Under the pieces are notes generated by a model. That model did not search any database, had not been told where the DNA came from, and saw only the letters and a program-made list of their open reading frames with translations. A stretch of DNA of 12,527 nucleotides from Thalassospira sp. UBA1131. GTDB taxonomy: Bacteria > Pseudomonadota > Alphaproteobacteria > Rhodospirillales > Thalassospiraceae. The stretch covers positions 9,256-21,782 of the forward strand of contig NZ_DCAO01000095.1 of assembly GCF_002311515.1 (NCBI RefSeq), read 5' to 3'. Shown one piece after another: positions 1 through 6,727 of the stretch. Position 1 is the first letter of the stretch, and the number at the start of each line of letters is the position of its first letter. Both the position numbers and the translations under genes were made by a program.

Positions 1-27
1 CAGTAACGACGCAGGAGAATGCCAAAG

Positions 28-1260
28 ATGTTTGAGCTTCTTTTGTGTTCGCTGTTCACCATCCTGCCCGATTACCTGTTTCGCCGTTACAAGCAGGGCA
101 AACGGATCGGCAAGGAAATCACCCTGTTTTCCGTCTGGTATGAGCTGCGCTATGGCATTGTTGGCTGTGCGATCCTGACGATCACGCTTATTGCGACTAT
201 TTTCTATTTCCATCCATCGACCATGAATGTGTCGTCATTTTTCAGAACCGTGACGATCCTGCCGGAAAAGGGCGGGCGCGTGGTCGAGGTTTATGTCGAT
301 AACGATCAGGTCGTCGCGGGCGGTGATCCGCTGTTTCGCATTGATAACCGGGTCGAACGCGAAGCCGTCGCCATGGCCGAGCAACGCATTGCCGAAATCC
401 GCGCCCAGATGGATGTCACCCGTGCTGACCTTGCCGTCGCCGAGGGAAATGTTGAACAGGCCCGCGGTGCCTATAATCAGGTGCGCGACGAGCTTGAAGT
501 CAAAGCCGATCTTTTGTCGCGCGGAAACAATGCGGTCTCACGGCGCGAAGTCGAACGCCTGGAAGTGTCGCTGACAACCCGGCAAGGTGGGCTGAACGCC
601 GCCCTTGCAAGCATGACGGTGATTGAAACCAAGCTTCAAAGCCTGCTTCCAGCACAGCTTGCCAATGCGCAAGCAGCGTTAAGATCGGCAGAGGCGGAGC
701 TTTCCAAAACCGTGGTGCGTGCCGGTGTAGCCGGAAAGATCCAGCAATTTGCCCTGCAAGTTGGTGATTATGTCAGTCCGGTCCTGCGCCCGGCGGGTAT
801 CCTGATCCCGGAAAAGGATGGCGAGACGATTTATCAGGCGGGCTTTGCCCAGATCGCAACACAGGTGGTCAAGCCCGGTGTGATCACCGAGGTCACCTGT
901 GCGTCATTGCCGTTTGAAATCATCCCGATGGTGGTCACCGACGTGCAGCCAGTGATTGCTGCCGGCCAATTCCGGCCAACGGACCAGTTGCTTGATATCA
1001 CTGATCGCGCACGGCCGGGTACCTTCCTTGCCAAGATGGTGCCGCTTTATCCGGAAACGATCCGTGATGTGCCGCTTGGCAGTAAATGTGTCGCCAATGC
1101 CTATACCAACACCCACGATCAGCTTGAAGATACTGATATCGGAACGGGGCGCTGGCTGTTTTTGCATATGGTGCAAACAGTGGGTGCCGTGCATGCGGTC
1201 CTGTTGCGCGTGCAGGCATTGATCTGGCCGATCCAGACTCTGGTCTTTGCGGGACACTAG
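28..1260 (+). CDS. HlyD/YiaV-like membrane-fusion (periplasmic adaptor) protein
   Basis: Inner-membrane-anchored periplasmic adaptor of the HlyD/EmrA type, 410 aa, expected to work with an export partner. In order: a hydrophobic N-terminus (about 1-16), a basic loop, one transmembrane helix (about 43-62), the first half of a lipoyl-like barrel-sandwich (about 72-106, with GGRVVEVYVDNDQVVAGGDPLF), a long Ala/Glu/Arg-rich coiled-coil hairpin (about 106-228), the second lipoyl half (about 231-256, AGVAGKIQQFALQVGDYV), a beta-barrel region, and a hydrophobic/amphipathic C-terminal tail (about 376-408). That tail and the overall plan resemble E. coli YiaV/YibH, whose usual partner is a small DUF3302 protein; such a gene would lie just outside the left edge. 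I chose ATG 28 because GGAG at 14-17 sits 10 nt upstream of it, but only 1 nt from the alternative ATG at 19. The substrate is unknown. Family confidence is high, function low. Confidence 0.85.
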   Translation: MFELLLCSLFTILPDYLFRRYKQGKRIGKEITLFSVWYELRYGIVGCAILTITLIATIFYFHPSTMNVSSFFRTVTILPEKGGRVVEVYVDNDQVVAGGDPLFRIDNRVEREAVAMAEQRIAEIRAQMDVTRADLAVAEGNVEQARGAYNQVRDELEVKADLLSRGNNAVSRREVERLEVSLTTRQGGLNAALASMTVIETKLQSLLPAQLANAQAALRSAEAELSKTVVRAGVAGKIQQFALQVGDYVSPVLRPAGILIPEKDGETIYQAGFAQIATQVVKPGVITEVTCASLPFEIIPMVVTDVQPVIAAGQFRPTDQLLDITDRARPGTFLAKMVPLYPETIRDVPLGSKCVANAYTNTHDQLEDTDIGTGRWLFLHMVQTVGAVHAVLLRVQALIWPIQTLVFAGH

Positions 1261-1312
1261 GGGCAGGGCATTAGGACTTTACAGCTGGTCGTTTTTGGTT
1301 GGATATAGGGCC

Positions 1313-1897
1313 ATGTCGATCCTTAAAATTGCCCGGATGGGCCACCCGGTACTGCGCCGTGTTGCAGACCGTGTCGAAGACCCGCTTGATCCCGAAATTC
1401 AGCGCCTGATTGCTGATATGAAGGACACCATGAAGGATGCCGGGGGCGTTGGCCTTGCGGCGCCGCAGGTGTTTCAGTCCTTGGCGATCATGGTCTATTA
1501 CGTGCCAGCACTTCGCAAAAGCGATGATCCGGACGATGGCGAGGTGCCCTTAAGCGTTCTGATCAACCCGGAAATCGAGCCGATTGGCGATGAAATCGTT
1601 GATGGCTGGGAAGGGTGTTTGTCGATCCCTGGCCTTCAGGGTGTGGTGCCGCGATGGAACAAAATCCGTTACCGCGGGTTAAATGAGAAGGGCGAAGATG
1701 TGGAACGCACCGCTGGTGGTTTCCATGCCCGCGTGGTTCAGCACGAATATGATCATTTGATCGGGGTGATGTATCCCGAACGTATGGAAGATATGTCGTT
1801 GCTTGGATTTAACGAGGAATTGCGCGAAAACCCGCCCGAGACTAACTTTAGACAATCGGCGATAACTGACGCAGCATCTGATGACGAGGAGGCCTGA
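1313..1897 (+). CDS. def: peptide deformylase
   Basis: Metal-dependent cytoplasmic hydrolase that removes the N-formyl group from the initiator methionine of nascent proteins; 194 aa, slightly longer than usual because of an acidic C-terminal tail (about 165-194). All three family motifs are intact: GVGLAAPQ (45-52), EGCLS (100-104, metal ligand Cys102) and HEYDH (144-148, ligands His144 and His148, catalytic Glu145). The ATG at 1313 gives the usual MSILKIARMGHPVL start; an in-frame start at 1247 would overlap the HlyD gene and add 22 residues with no family character. No strong Shine-Dalgarno sequence is visible, only a purine-rich AGGG. It follows the HlyD gene by 52 nt, and its stop codon TGA directly abuts the ATG of the COQ9 gene. 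fmt, the common neighbour of def, is absent here, so this may be a second deformylase of the organism (inference). Confidence 0.95.
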   Translation: MSILKIARMGHPVLRRVADRVEDPLDPEIQRLIADMKDTMKDAGGVGLAAPQVFQSLAIMVYYVPALRKSDDPDDGEVPLSVLINPEIEPIGDEIVDGWEGCLSIPGLQGVVPRWNKIRYRGLNEKGEDVERTAGGFHARVVQHEYDHLIGVMYPERMEDMSLLGFNEELRENPPETNFRQSAITDAASDDEEA

Positions 1898-2593
1898 ATG
1901 TCTGTTAATGAAAGCATGACCCGTCTGCAAGCCCAGCGAGAAGCACTGGTCGAGGCAGCCCTTGAACATGTGCCGTTCGATGGCTGGACCAAACAGGCAC
2001 TTCATGCGGGGGCAGAAGACCTTGATCTTGCACCGGGCGAGGTTGATCGGTTGCTTCCCAATGGCATTCGTCAGGCCATCGTTACCTATGTCGAGATGAC
2101 CGATCGCAAAATGATCGCTGCCCTTGATGAAAAGGGCCTTGAGAACCTGAAAATTCGTGACCGCATTGCGACGGCGGTTAAAACCCGCCTTGAGCTGGTC
2201 GAGGGGCAAAAAGACACTGTTCGTGCCGCCCTTGCCTTCATTACCCTGCCGCAAAATGCCGCCCTTGGTCTGAAACTGACCCACGGGACGGTGGATGCGA
2301 TGTGGGTGGCGGCCGGGGATACCTCGACCGATCATAACTGGTACACCAAACGCATGTTGCTGGCTGGTGTCTATGGATCAACGCTTGCCTATTGGCTGGA
2401 TGACACGTCCGAAGGCCATGCCGATAGCTGGGCATTCCTGGATCGCCGGATTGGCAATGTCATGCAGATCCCGAAAATTACCGCCAAGATTGGCAAGGCT
2501 GGCAAGTTTGCCGCCGCACCTTTCAAGATGGGGGCAAAGATTGCGCGCTGCATGCCAACACCGGGCCGGATGCGCCGCCAGTTTGGTGGCTGA
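1898..2593 (+). CDS. COQ9-family ubiquinone biosynthesis protein
   Basis: Alphaproteobacterial homologue of mitochondrial COQ9, 231 aa. In eukaryotes COQ9 is a lipid-binding factor with a TetR-like fold that supports the COQ7 hydroxylase in ubiquinone synthesis; the bacterial role is inferred from that. Visible features are an N-terminal helical part (ALVEAALEHVPFDGWT, about 17-32), a central all-helical region, the family stretch WYTKRMLLAGVYGSTLAYWL (about 148-167) with DDTSEGHADSWAFLDRRI just after it, and a basic, possibly amphipathic C-terminus (about 195-231). An AGGAGG at 1887-1892, 5 nt before the ATG, fixes the start. The upstream deformylase stop TGA directly precedes the ATG, so the two are very likely co-transcribed and translationally coupled. 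A terminator follows at 2626-2659. UbiX, encoded further right on the other strand, also serves ubiquinone synthesis. Confidence 0.88.
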   Translation: MSVNESMTRLQAQREALVEAALEHVPFDGWTKQALHAGAEDLDLAPGEVDRLLPNGIRQAIVTYVEMTDRKMIAALDEKGLENLKIRDRIATAVKTRLELVEGQKDTVRAALAFITLPQNAALGLKLTHGTVDAMWVAAGDTSTDHNWYTKRMLLAGVYGSTLAYWLDDTSEGHADSWAFLDRRIGNVMQIPKITAKIGKAGKFAAAPFKMGAKIARCMPTPGRMRRQFGG

Positions 2594-2625
2594 CAGATAG
2601 TCCTGCTAAAAGCCCGCTGAATACA

Positions 2626-2659
2626 AAAACGCCACCGTGCATTGTGCCGGTGGCGTTTT
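2626..2659. terminator. bidirectional intrinsic terminator between COQ9 and SNase-like genes
   Basis: Arms 2626-2637 (AAAACGCCACCG) and 2648-2659 (CGGTGGCGTTTT) are perfect complements over 12 bp. A short inner GCA/TGC extension is separated by one bulged T. The run of A on the left and T on the right gives a U-tract in both directions, fitting the convergent genes that end at 2593 (plus) and 2707 (minus). Confidence 0.85.
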
Positions 2660-2706
2660 GAGTTTTGAGGGAAGGAAACTTTTGCGGACGCAGTGATACG
2701 GCCTGA

Positions 2707-3387
2707 TCAGAAGGTATTGGTCAGGAAGCTTAGAAGCGTCATGTCAGGTTTGTTGGCTTCTTCCATTTCAGATGCCAGATCAATCTCGATCGGATTTTCC
2801 GGGCGCTGTGGTTCAAGCTCATCCTCAATCAGGGTCTTAAGCTCGTTGGCGTCATCCGCTTCCTGAAGGTCATATTTTGGCGGCTTGGCCGCAAGCGCGA
2901 CCAGTTCGGACGGCGGTGTGCCCATCCAGATGCCCTTTTTGTTGTCCTTGGCGAACTGCTGATCGCGCAGATAGGTGGTGCAGCTCGGATGGGTGTCGCA
3001 GCTGACCATATCAACCATCGCCCAACCGGCGCGCAGGATCAGACGGTTGAGGTCAACCTGACCCATCTGGCATTCGGTCAGCATCGGGAACAGTTGAACG
3101 TCCGAGACCTGCTGACATTTGATCGCATAGTTTTCGATGATGCGATCAAGCGCCTGGGCAGCCGCCGCACCACACTGGAATTCGACCGAACCGGCCCGGC
3201 AGATCATGCCGGGTTTTGGCGCGCGAATGCCAAACAGTTCGACAATCAGATTGCCAAAGCGCAGCTTGTCGCCTTCGATCACATCCGGGAAGCCTGCGGC
3301 CCCCGGTGTAGCTGTGGCTTGGTTCGTGCGGCTTTCGACAGCAATCAGGCCAAGGGTCAGTGAAAGAATGATCAGAAGTTTTTTCAT
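2707..3387 (-). CDS. secreted SNase-fold (thermonuclease-like) protein, catalytic residues degenerate
   Basis: Staphylococcal-nuclease-fold protein of 226 aa with a signal peptide: basic MKK, hydrophobic core (about 4-17), likely cleavage near ATA-TP (about 25-28). The fold is recognised from VIEGDKLRFGNLIVELFGI (36-54), the late GWAMVDMV and the KKGIWMG stretch (150-156). Compared with nuclease VIDGDT...R(L)..VDTPE, only the second Asp of DGDT survives (Asp40). The positions of catalytic Arg35, Asp40 and Glu43 of SNase are Glu50, Arg55 and Lys58 here, and no YGR motif (Arg87) is seen. It is therefore probably not a nuclease. Six cysteines (63, 72, 91, 106, 130, 136) suit a disulfide-bonded periplasmic protein. 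The acidic C-terminal third (about 172-226) is unlike classical nuclease. ATG 3387 was preferred; a GTG at 3390 would add one residue. It lies 113 nt downstream of the purK terminator and so probably has its own promoter. Confidence 0.75.
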   Translation of the reverse strand: MKKLLIILSLTLGLIAVESRTNQATATPGAAGFPDVIEGDKLRFGNLIVELFGIRAPKPGMICRAGSVEFQCGAAAAQALDRIIENYAIKCQQVSDVQLFPMLTECQMGQVDLNRLILRAGWAMVDMVSCDTHPSCTTYLRDQQFAKDNKKGIWMGTPPSELVALAAKPPKYDLQEADDANELKTLIEDELEPQRPENPIEIDLASEMEEANKPDMTLLSFLTNTF

Positions 3388-3500
3388 CACATGTCATCCG
3401 TAAAGAGTTTCCTACCCCTTCAACAGCAAACCGGATGCCAATCAACTGGGCATAAAATGCCAGTCGGATGATGTTTTGTGTAACGTTATGAATCACATAC

Positions 3501-3533
3501 GAAAAAGCCCCGGACACGCTCGGCATCCGGGGC
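3501..3533 (-). terminator. intrinsic terminator downstream of purK
   Basis: Perfect 8-bp GC-rich stem, arms 3507-3514 (GCCCCGGA) and 3526-3533 (TCCGGGGC), 11-nt loop. Read on the minus strand it is followed by TTTTT (complement of 3502-3506). It lies 33 nt past the purK stop and upstream of the SNase-like gene, separating the two. Confidence 0.85.
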
Positions 3534-3566
3534 AATTTCTTGTTTTGGTGGGACGTCGGGGATGCC

Positions 3567-4652
3567 TTATTTTGGCAGAACCCAGGTCACATGGCCCATC
3601 TTGCGGCCCGGCTTTGCTTCGGCCTTGCCATAGAGATGCAGTTTGGCATTTGGCTCGGTCAAAATTGCCTGCCAGTCATTGATGTCGTCACCCAAAAGGT
3701 TCTTCATGCGCGCCTTGGAATGATGGGCCGGATCGCCCAGCGGCAGGCCGCAAACAGCCCGGATGAACTGTTCGAACTGACTGGTAATGCAGGCATCAAT
3801 CGTCCAGTGACCTGAATTGTGCGGGCGCGGGGCAACTTCATTGACCAGAATGTCGCCATCAGAGGTGACAAACATCTCAACCGCCAGAAGCCCGACAAAT
3901 TCCATCGCACTGACCAGCTTGATCGCGATGTCCTCGGCCTTCGTGGAAAGATCGTCTGCGATTTCAGCCGGGGCAACAGTGACATCAAGGATGTGATTGG
4001 TGTGCACGTTTTCGACCGGGCAGAAACAGGCGGTGTCGCCTTTAACGCCACGGGCAACGATCACGGAAATTTCGCGCTCGAACGAGATGAAGCCTTCAAG
4101 GATGGCCTCGGCCCCGCCCATTTCAGACCAGGCTTCGGCAAGGTCGGTATCAGCGGCAATCTTGACCTGGCCCTTGCCGTCATAACCCAGTTCAGTGGTT
4201 TTCAGAACCGACGGACGGCCAAGCTTGGCAACGGCGGCCTCAAGATCAGCAAGGGATCGAACCGCCTCAAACGGCGCGGTACCAATGCCATGATCATTGC
4301 AGAAGGTCTTTTCGCGCAGGCGGTTTTGCGAAATGTGCAGGCATTTCCAGCCCGGACGGACCGGCACAAGATCGGCCAGCAGTTTGACGCTGTCATGCGG
4401 GACGTTTTCAAATTCAAACGTCACAACATCGACATCCTCGGCAAAGGCGCGGAGCGCATCAAGGTCGCTGTAATCGGCAACAGTTGCCTTGGCGCAGACC
4501 TGTTCGGTCGGGCTGTCGGCACCCGGGCCAAACACATGGACCTTATAGCCAAGCTCCGCCGCACAGAAGGCTGCCATACGGCCAAGCTGACCGTTGCCCA
4601 TAATGCCAATGGTGCTGCCCGGGGCGATGATGCGCGTGTCGAAATCCGTCAT
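3567..4652 (-). CDS. purK: N5-carboxyaminoimidazole ribonucleotide synthase (PurK)
   Basis: Cytoplasmic ATP-grasp enzyme of de novo purine synthesis: AIR + ATP + bicarbonate gives N5-CAIR, the substrate of PurE. At 361 aa it has normal family length. Visible are the N-terminal GNGQLGRM (19-26), FEFENVP (79-85), the ATP-grasp loop YDGKGQ (157-162), the FEREISVIVARG strand (191-202), the metal/ATP site NEVAPRPHNSGHWTIDA (271-287) and a C-terminal GHVTWV. ATG 4652 is supported by GAGGA about 5 nt upstream on the minus strand. An in-frame extension to 4715 would start inside the U-tract of the preceding terminator and is rejected. PurE lies upstream on the same strand with 103 nt between, unusually far for this pair, and a hairpin terminator sits in that gap. 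Either read-through or a separate purK promoter is implied. Confidence 0.96.
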   Translation of the reverse strand: MTDFDTRIIAPGSTIGIMGNGQLGRMAAFCAAELGYKVHVFGPGADSPTEQVCAKATVADYSDLDALRAFAEDVDVVTFEFENVPHDSVKLLADLVPVRPGWKCLHISQNRLREKTFCNDHGIGTAPFEAVRSLADLEAAVAKLGRPSVLKTTELGYDGKGQVKIAADTDLAEAWSEMGGAEAILEGFISFEREISVIVARGVKGDTACFCPVENVHTNHILDVTVAPAEIADDLSTKAEDIAIKLVSAMEFVGLLAVEMFVTSDGDILVNEVAPRPHNSGHWTIDACITSQFEQFIRAVCGLPLGDPAHHSKARMKNLLGDDINDWQAILTEPNAKLHLYGKAEAKPGRKMGHVTWVLPK

Positions 4653-4712
4653 GTATTCCTCGATCAAAACTCGCCCATCTGTCGGGCAATCGTCAAATCT
4701 GGTGCAATCAAA

Positions 4713-4739
4713 CAAAAACGCGCCCCGTCGGGGGCGCCT
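4713..4739 (-). terminator. intrinsic terminator-like hairpin between purE and purK
   Basis: Seven-bp all-GC stem, arms 4720-4726 (GCGCCCC) and 4731-4737 (GGGGCGC), tetraloop GTCG. Minus-strand RNA would read the stem and then, after one G, TTTTTG (complement of 4713-4718). It is 18 nt after the purE stop and 61 nt before the purK start. The plus strand also has a T run (4739-4743), so it may work both ways, but no plus-strand gene ends here. Confidence 0.75.
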
Positions 4740-4755
4740 TTTTCAGATCAGGAGA

Positions 4756-5256
4756 TCAGGGTGCCGGGTCGACCGGCTCGTCTGCGACCGATGCGGTCTG
4801 GGCTGCGCGCCAGTCATCAAGGCGGGCTGCAAGGCCATCATCCATCAGGGCCATGATTTCGGCTGCCATCAAACCGGCATTTTTGGCACCGGCAGAACCG
4901 ATGGCAAGGGTTCCAACCGGAACGCCGCCCGGCATCTGAACGATGGAAAGCAGGCTATCAAGGCCCTTAAGGGTACGGCTTTGAACCGGAACACCCAGAA
5001 CCGGAAGCGGGGTCATGGCCGCTGCCATGCCCGGAAGGTGAGCCGCACCACCGGCACCGGCGATGATGACCTTAAGGCCGCGCGACTTTGCCGTTTTGGC
5101 ATAGTCATACAGGCGATCCGGCGTGCGATGGGCGGAGACGATCTTGGTCTCGTACGCGACGTTCAACGCATCAAGGACATCTGCTGCATTTTTCATGGTT
5201 TCCCAGTCTGACTGGCTTCCCATGATAATGCCGATGACCGGGGTTTGATCGCTCAT
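4756..5256 (-). CDS. purE: N5-carboxyaminoimidazole ribonucleotide mutase (PurE, class I)
   Basis: Cytoplasmic mutase that moves the carboxylate of N5-CAIR to carbon, giving CAIR for purine synthesis. 166 aa, normal for a stand-alone class I PurE. Motifs: IMGSQSDWETM (11-21), the catalytic SAHRTPDRL (41-49, His43), AGAGGAAHLPGM (66-77), TPLPVLGVPVQS (82-93) and GSAGAKNAG (120-128). The presence of PurK supports the N5-CAIR-using class I assignment. The ATG at 5256 has GGAG 8 nt upstream on the minus strand and gives the expected N-terminus; upstream in-frame codons to 5421 carry no family sequence. The C-terminal tail (about 150-166) is Ala/Asp/Pro-rich and probably disordered. Transcribed divergently from the degenerate-GGDEF gene. 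Confidence 0.97.
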   Translation of the reverse strand: MSDQTPVIGIIMGSQSDWETMKNAADVLDALNVAYETKIVSAHRTPDRLYDYAKTAKSRGLKVIIAGAGGAAHLPGMAAAMTPLPVLGVPVQSRTLKGLDSLLSIVQMPGGVPVGTLAIGSAGAKNAGLMAAEIMALMDDGLAARLDDWRAAQTASVADEPVDPAP

Positions 5257-5295
5257 AGTGGCGGCTCCGTTTCGGGCGGTTTCATGAAGGCCCGC

Positions 5296-5323
5296 ATTAT
5301 ATGCAGCAAGTTCTATCATGCAA
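5296..5323 (-). promoter_or_regulatory. candidate sigma70-type promoter for purE
   Basis: On the minus strand a perfect TATAAT (complement of 5296-5301) has a weaker TTGCAT (complement of 5318-5323) 16 nt upstream. The predicted start is about 30-35 nt before the purE ATG. A 10-bp perfect palindrome GCAAGCTTGC (5320-5329) overlaps the -35 element and could be an operator. Seen by eye only. Confidence 0.4.
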
Positions 5324-5456
5324 GCTTGCTTGCGGGATTGTCTTATCGGGAAAAGCCTTGTATATGATGTTGACCTTATTAAGAAATCCATGAAGTAACG
5401 GCAAATCGCAGTCAATGTCACTCAGGATTGAAAATCTTGGTGAATTAATTGCGTTT

Positions 5457-5486
5457 TTGATCTATTATTTACCATTGCCTTATATA
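5457..5486 (+). promoter_or_regulatory. candidate promoter for the degenerate-GGDEF gene
   Basis: In an AT-rich stretch, TTGATC (5457-5462) and TATATA (5481-5486) are separated by 18 nt and lie about 30 nt before the ATG at 5516. They resemble sigma70 elements, but the AT-rich background makes chance matches likely. Confidence 0.3.
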
Positions 5487-5515
5487 ACTGTGCAGGTAGC
5501 ACGCGAAGGTCAGAC

Positions 5516-6352
5516 ATGAAAGTCACAAGACCAGGATCAATGACACCCTCTATGGGGGGCGGGGATGGACGATATCCATCAAGCCCTTACGGGATTCTTG
5601 CATATGGCAAGGATGCGGGCCGTCGTCGTGCGCCAAATCAGGACCATCAGGTTGATATCGACACCGACGCCATACCGGACCCGGTCGACAAGACACCCTA
5701 TCACACCCCCGATATCGCAAACGTTCTGGGTATTCCGGATCAGCAGGTTACACCTGCGGTAGAACAGGCGATTGGTCGCCTGATGGTGCGCATCAACGGC
5801 CTGACCGAAAACCTCAATGAACTGAAGCAACGCCAGGCTCATCTGGCCCGCAACGAGGGCCGCGATCCCTTTACCGGCGCGATCAGCCGGCCGGCCTTTA
5901 TGCAGATCCTTGAAAACGAAATGTCATTGGTTGGCGCGGACCGGACAAGCCGCATGGTGTTGATGTGCGAATTGGCCAATCTTGACGACATCCTGCAACT
6001 TCACGGGCAGGACTGCAAAGACGGCCTGTTTAACTATGTCCGGCGCATCATGGCCGACTTCATCATGGCGCCGCATCATCTGGGATATCTCGGCTGCAAT
6101 GACTTTGCGGCCCTGATGTACAATGTTGACGAGGAAGATGTCTGGCAACGCGTTGACGCCATCACCAGATGGCTTGATCAACATCCCTATACTCACAAGG
6201 GCAAACCGATCCCGGTTGTGCCGGTATTCGGGCTTTACCACGCGCAAAGCGGCGATACGCCGGCCTCGGCCCTGAAGGCGACAGATGCCGCATTGCGTGC
6301 GCACAAGGAAATGTATCTGGCCCGGCTGGATCGCATTCCGCAGGGCATCTGA
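5516..6352 (+). CDS. degenerate GGDEF-domain protein (probably not an active diguanylate cyclase)
   Basis: 278-aa soluble protein. The first 80 or so residues are Gly/Pro/Asp-rich and look disordered. A short helix or coiled coil (about 80-115) follows, then a GGDEF-fold domain (about 117-275). The domain start DPFTGAISRPAFMQIL (117-132) matches the typical D-LTG-NR-F opening of GGDEF domains, and ALKATDAALRAHKEM (252-266) matches the terminal helix. The signature loop reads GCNDF at 193-197 instead of GG(D/E)EF, so the substrate- and metal-binding residues are changed and cyclase activity is unlikely. It may bind GTP or c-di-GMP, or act as a scaffold; no clear RxxD inhibitory site is seen just before the loop. 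Start ATG 5516 has GAAGG 6 nt upstream. No transmembrane segment. Divergent from purE, convergent with the DUF465 gene. Cellular role unknown. Confidence 0.7.
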   Translation: MKVTRPGSMTPSMGGGDGRYPSSPYGILAYGKDAGRRRAPNQDHQVDIDTDAIPDPVDKTPYHTPDIANVLGIPDQQVTPAVEQAIGRLMVRINGLTENLNELKQRQAHLARNEGRDPFTGAISRPAFMQILENEMSLVGADRTSRMVLMCELANLDDILQLHGQDCKDGLFNYVRRIMADFIMAPHHLGYLGCNDFAALMYNVDEEDVWQRVDAITRWLDQHPYTHKGKPIPVVPVFGLYHAQSGDTPASALKATDAALRAHKEMYLARLDRIPQGI

Positions 6353-6400
6353 TTACTTCCCATTTTACATCAGGCAGATTTTGACGTGGCCGGTAGCAAA

Positions 6401-6607
6401 TCAGGCGATAATGTCTGGGACCAGCTGCGACTCGATATAAAGGATTTCGTCCTTTAAGGCCAATTTGCGCTTTTTCATGCGGCCAAGACGCAGTTGATCA
6501 TGATGGGGGGCCTGAACCATTTGTTCGATGGCGACGTCCAGATCACGGTGTTCCTCGCGGAGCGAAAGAAGTCTCTTTTCAATCTCGATCTGATTGATTT
6601 CGTCCAT
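6401..6607 (-). CDS. YdcH-family (DUF465) small protein
   Basis: 68-aa, highly charged, all-helical miniprotein. The family pattern is clear: an N-terminal helix with SLREEHRDLDVAIEQM (15-30), a short linker and the hallmark MKKRKLALKDEI (44-55). It probably forms a helical hairpin or coiled coil. The molecular function of DUF465 proteins is not established. It converges with the degenerate-GGDEF gene (48 nt between stops, no obvious terminator) and is divergent from pfkA. A weak GGA lies upstream of the ATG at 6607. A second, shorter family member is encoded at 9073-9237. Confidence 0.85.
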   Translation of the reverse strand: MDEINQIEIEKRLLSLREEHRDLDVAIEQMVQAPHHDQLRLGRMKKRKLALKDEILYIESQLVPDIIA

Positions 6608-6727
6608 TTTTGATCCAGCTTAATAACCAATGCGAGGGGACAGTGATAATACCAGATATCATGTTGGCAACCCATATGATTTGTACCACCCTGTAAAACA
6701 AATTTGCCACGATCGGGAAGGAAACAA

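Noticed and set aside
1679..2335. 218-codon minus-strand open frame over def and COQ9
   Set aside because: Spans the junction of two coupled plus-strand genes and shows no domain character.
3445..3464. Small hairpin (ACTG-GGCAT/ATGCC-AGT with one bulge) upstream of the SNase-like gene
   Set aside because: Eight pairs with a bulge and a 3-nt loop in AT-rich DNA; no T-run and no clear link to a start site, so not listed as a feature.
4653..4715. N-terminal extension of purK
   Set aside because: Would begin in the terminator T-run; GAGGA before the ATG at 4652 is a better start.
3819..4856. 345-codon plus-strand open frame across purK and the purE 3' end
   Set aside because: Antisense to purK, crosses the intergenic terminator, and has no recognisable domain.
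5257..5421. N-terminal extension of purE
   Set aside because: No PurE homology in the extension; GGAG before the ATG at 5256 and a candidate promoter within the extension argue against it.
6353..6400. Possible terminator between the degenerate-GGDEF and DUF465 genes
   Set aside because: No inverted repeat of useful length found in the 48 nt.
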